Assembly (NCBI RefSeq): GCF_900112365.1
Contig: NZ_FOLQ01000010.1
Location: forward strand, 62,001-126,000
Reading direction: 5' to 3'
Source: Spirosoma endophyticum
GTDB lineage: Bacteria; Bacteroidota; Bacteroidia; Cytophagales; Spirosomataceae
Length of the DNA stretch: 64,000 nucleotides
Positions 62,947 through 64,000 of the stretch are shown here, one piece after another; the first letter of the stretch is position 1; each line of letters starts with the position of its first letter. The position numbers and the translations under genes are program-made. The notes under the pieces are model-generated. The model did not search any database. It was given only the letters and a program-made list of their open reading frames with translations, and was not told where the DNA came from.

Positions 62947-64000
62947 CTACATTTTTTCAGGTACGTCTATGCTCAATAAACCCATTGCCTGACGAATAGT
63001 TTCACCAACCGCTTTTGATAAAACAAGGCGGGTATGCAGCTTACTTTTATCCGTTTCTTTCAGGATGGAAAGCTTATCGTAAAACTGGTTAAATGTTTTC
63101 GCCAACTCATACACGTATTGCCCGATATAGGAGGGAGCGTAGGCCGCGCCAGCTTCGGCAACCCGCTGCGGATACTGGCTTAACAGAAAGACCAGTTGTT
63201 GTTCAAGCTCATCTAACGTAGTTGCCGCGACCGGTCCTTCTGCCGATACGCCCATGTCGGCAGCTTTCCGCAAAATCGACTGAATTCTGGCGTGAACGTA
63301 TTGAATATAAGGCCCCGTGTTACCATGCAAATCTACCGACTCGGCCGGATTGAATTGCATCCGTTTTTGCGGATCGACCTTCAATAAATAGTATTTTAAT
63401 GCGCCGAGGCCAAGCATCTGAAACAACGCCGTTTTTTCGGCGTCGCTAAACTCCTGAAGCTTGCCTTTGGCTGCTTCATCGGCAGCTGTGGAGGCAGCAT
63501 CAGTAGTTTCCTGAATCAGGTCGTCGGCGTCAACAACGGTACCTTCGCGGGATTTCATCTTGCCCGTCGGCAAATCGACCATGCCGTACGACAAGTGGTA
63601 TAATTCGTTGGCATACGGACGACCTAACCGGCGCAGAATGGCAAACAGGACGTTAAAATGATAATCCTGCTCATTGCCAACTACCCAAATAGACCGGTCG
63701 TTATGGTAATCCTGGAATTTGAGATCGGTGGTTCCCAAATCCTGCGTCATGTAGACCGACGTACCGTCAGACCGCATAACCAGTTTCTGATCCAGCCCTT
63801 CTTCGGTCAAATCAATCCAGACTGAGTTGTCGTCTTTCCGGTAGAAAATGCCTTTTTGCAGGCCCTCCTCAACGACTTCTTTGCCAAGAAGATACGTATT
63901 GGATTCGTAGTACGTCTTGTCGAAACTAACGCCAATACGTTTATACGTAGCATCGAAGCCCGCATAGACCCAGGCATTGAGTTGACTCCAGAGGGCCACT
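62947..64000 (-). CDS. argS: Arginyl-tRNA synthetase, C-terminal part (cut by window edge)
   Basis: The open frame runs to the window edge and covers about 350 C-terminal residues of ArgRS. It includes the catalytic-domain end with the KMSKS-equivalent TGKMKSREGT, the preceding YGMVDL and YMTQDLGTTDLKF, and the DALR anticodon-binding domain (HARIQSILRKAADMG, YVYELAKTFNQFYDKL), ending LLSIDVPEKM. The N-terminal additional domain and HIGH motif are outside. It reads in the same direction as glutathione peroxidase, which begins about 67 bp downstream. Confidence 0.96.
   Translation of the reverse strand, partial: VALWSQLNAWVYAGFDATYKRIGVSFDKTYYESNTYLLGKEVVEEGLQKGIFYRKDDNSVWIDLTEEGLDQKLVMRSDGTSVYMTQDLGTTDLKFQDYHNDRSIWVVGNEQDYHFNVLFAILRRLGRPYANELYHLSYGMVDLPTGKMKSREGTVVDADDLIQETTDAASTAADEAAKGKLQEFSDAEKTALFQMLGLGALKYYLLKVDPQKRMQFNPAESVDLHGNTGPYIQYVHARIQSILRKAADMGVSAEGPVAATTLDELEQQLVFLLSQYPQRVAEAGAAYAPSYIGQYVYELAKTFNQFYDKLSILKETDKSKLHTRLVLSKAVGETIRQAMGLLSIDVPEKM

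Noticed and set aside
1-64000. tRNA, rRNA, riboswitch, IS element or CRISPR array
   Set aside because: I scanned the gaps and saw no cloverleaf-like or T-box/cobalamin-riboswitch-like structures, no transposase frames and no regularly spaced repeats.

Overview
This 64 kb window looks like a chromosomal segment of a Bacteroidota bacterium of the order Cytophagales, most likely Spirosoma or a close relative. Five things point there: a full-length T9SS translocon gene (sprA), a T9SS-sorted phosphatase, TonB-receptor/DUF4249 and paired DUF4199 genes, promoters of the TAnnTTTG type, and menaquinone synthesis by MenA. Start codons mostly lack Shine-Dalgarno sequences, and base composition is even at roughly 50% GC. 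I see no prophage, insertion sequence, CRISPR array, rRNA or tRNA. It reads as core genome with dense genes, and the unusual signals are inside or between ordinary genes.

Layout. 1-2.2 kb: the start of a DUF2520 gene and a membrane glycosyltransferase. 2.2-15.1 kb (+): sprA, an aldo/keto reductase, gcvH, a dihydroorotase-like protein without its metal-binding histidines, two DUF4199 membrane proteins, gldF and vanZ. 15.1-21.7 kb: 6-phosphogluconate dehydrogenase, a fatty acid desaturase, a secreted nuclease, a TMTC-like GT-C/TPR protein and a Tat-exported beta-propeller. 21.7-25.5 kb (-): both methylmalonyl-CoA mutase subunits and a previously uncalled 42-residue membrane ORF. 25.8-28.3 kb (+): dnaA and an acetyltransferase. 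28.4-37.1 kb (-): a long run of hydrolases and cell-wall-peptide-type enzymes with ispF and an M16 peptidase, including one frameshifted serine hydrolase. 37.2-45.1 kb: a TPR protein, DoxX, dnaX, an AmpG-like transporter, an acetyltransferase and a photolyase. 45.2-53.3 kb: a TonB receptor/DUF4249 pair, two lytic transglycosylases and recQ. 53.5-64 kb: a PBCV-adaptor protein, a lipoprotein, ileS, the T9SS phosphatase, menA, glutathione peroxidase and part of argS.

Functional threads. SprA would export the phosphatase at 58.9 kb. The dipeptide epimerase, AmpG-like permease and two lytic transglycosylases fit murein turnover and recycling, though they are not one operon. MutA/MutB connect propionate or branched-chain catabolism to succinyl-CoA.

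The main second-look items are: (1) long inverted repeats of several unrelated families, mostly intergenic, but two inserted in frame inside genes (the mutase linker and the dihydroorotase-like protein); (2) an A10 run in dnaX placed where slippage would give a 416-419 residue gamma-like product; (3) an IleRS whose HxGH signature reads GIHH, the swapped motif linked to mupirocin hyper-resistance; (4) a serine hydrolase split at a 7-base homopolymer; (5) a high density of TACGTA/CTACGT words. All positions and motif counts come from reading by eye; no alignment or database search was run.
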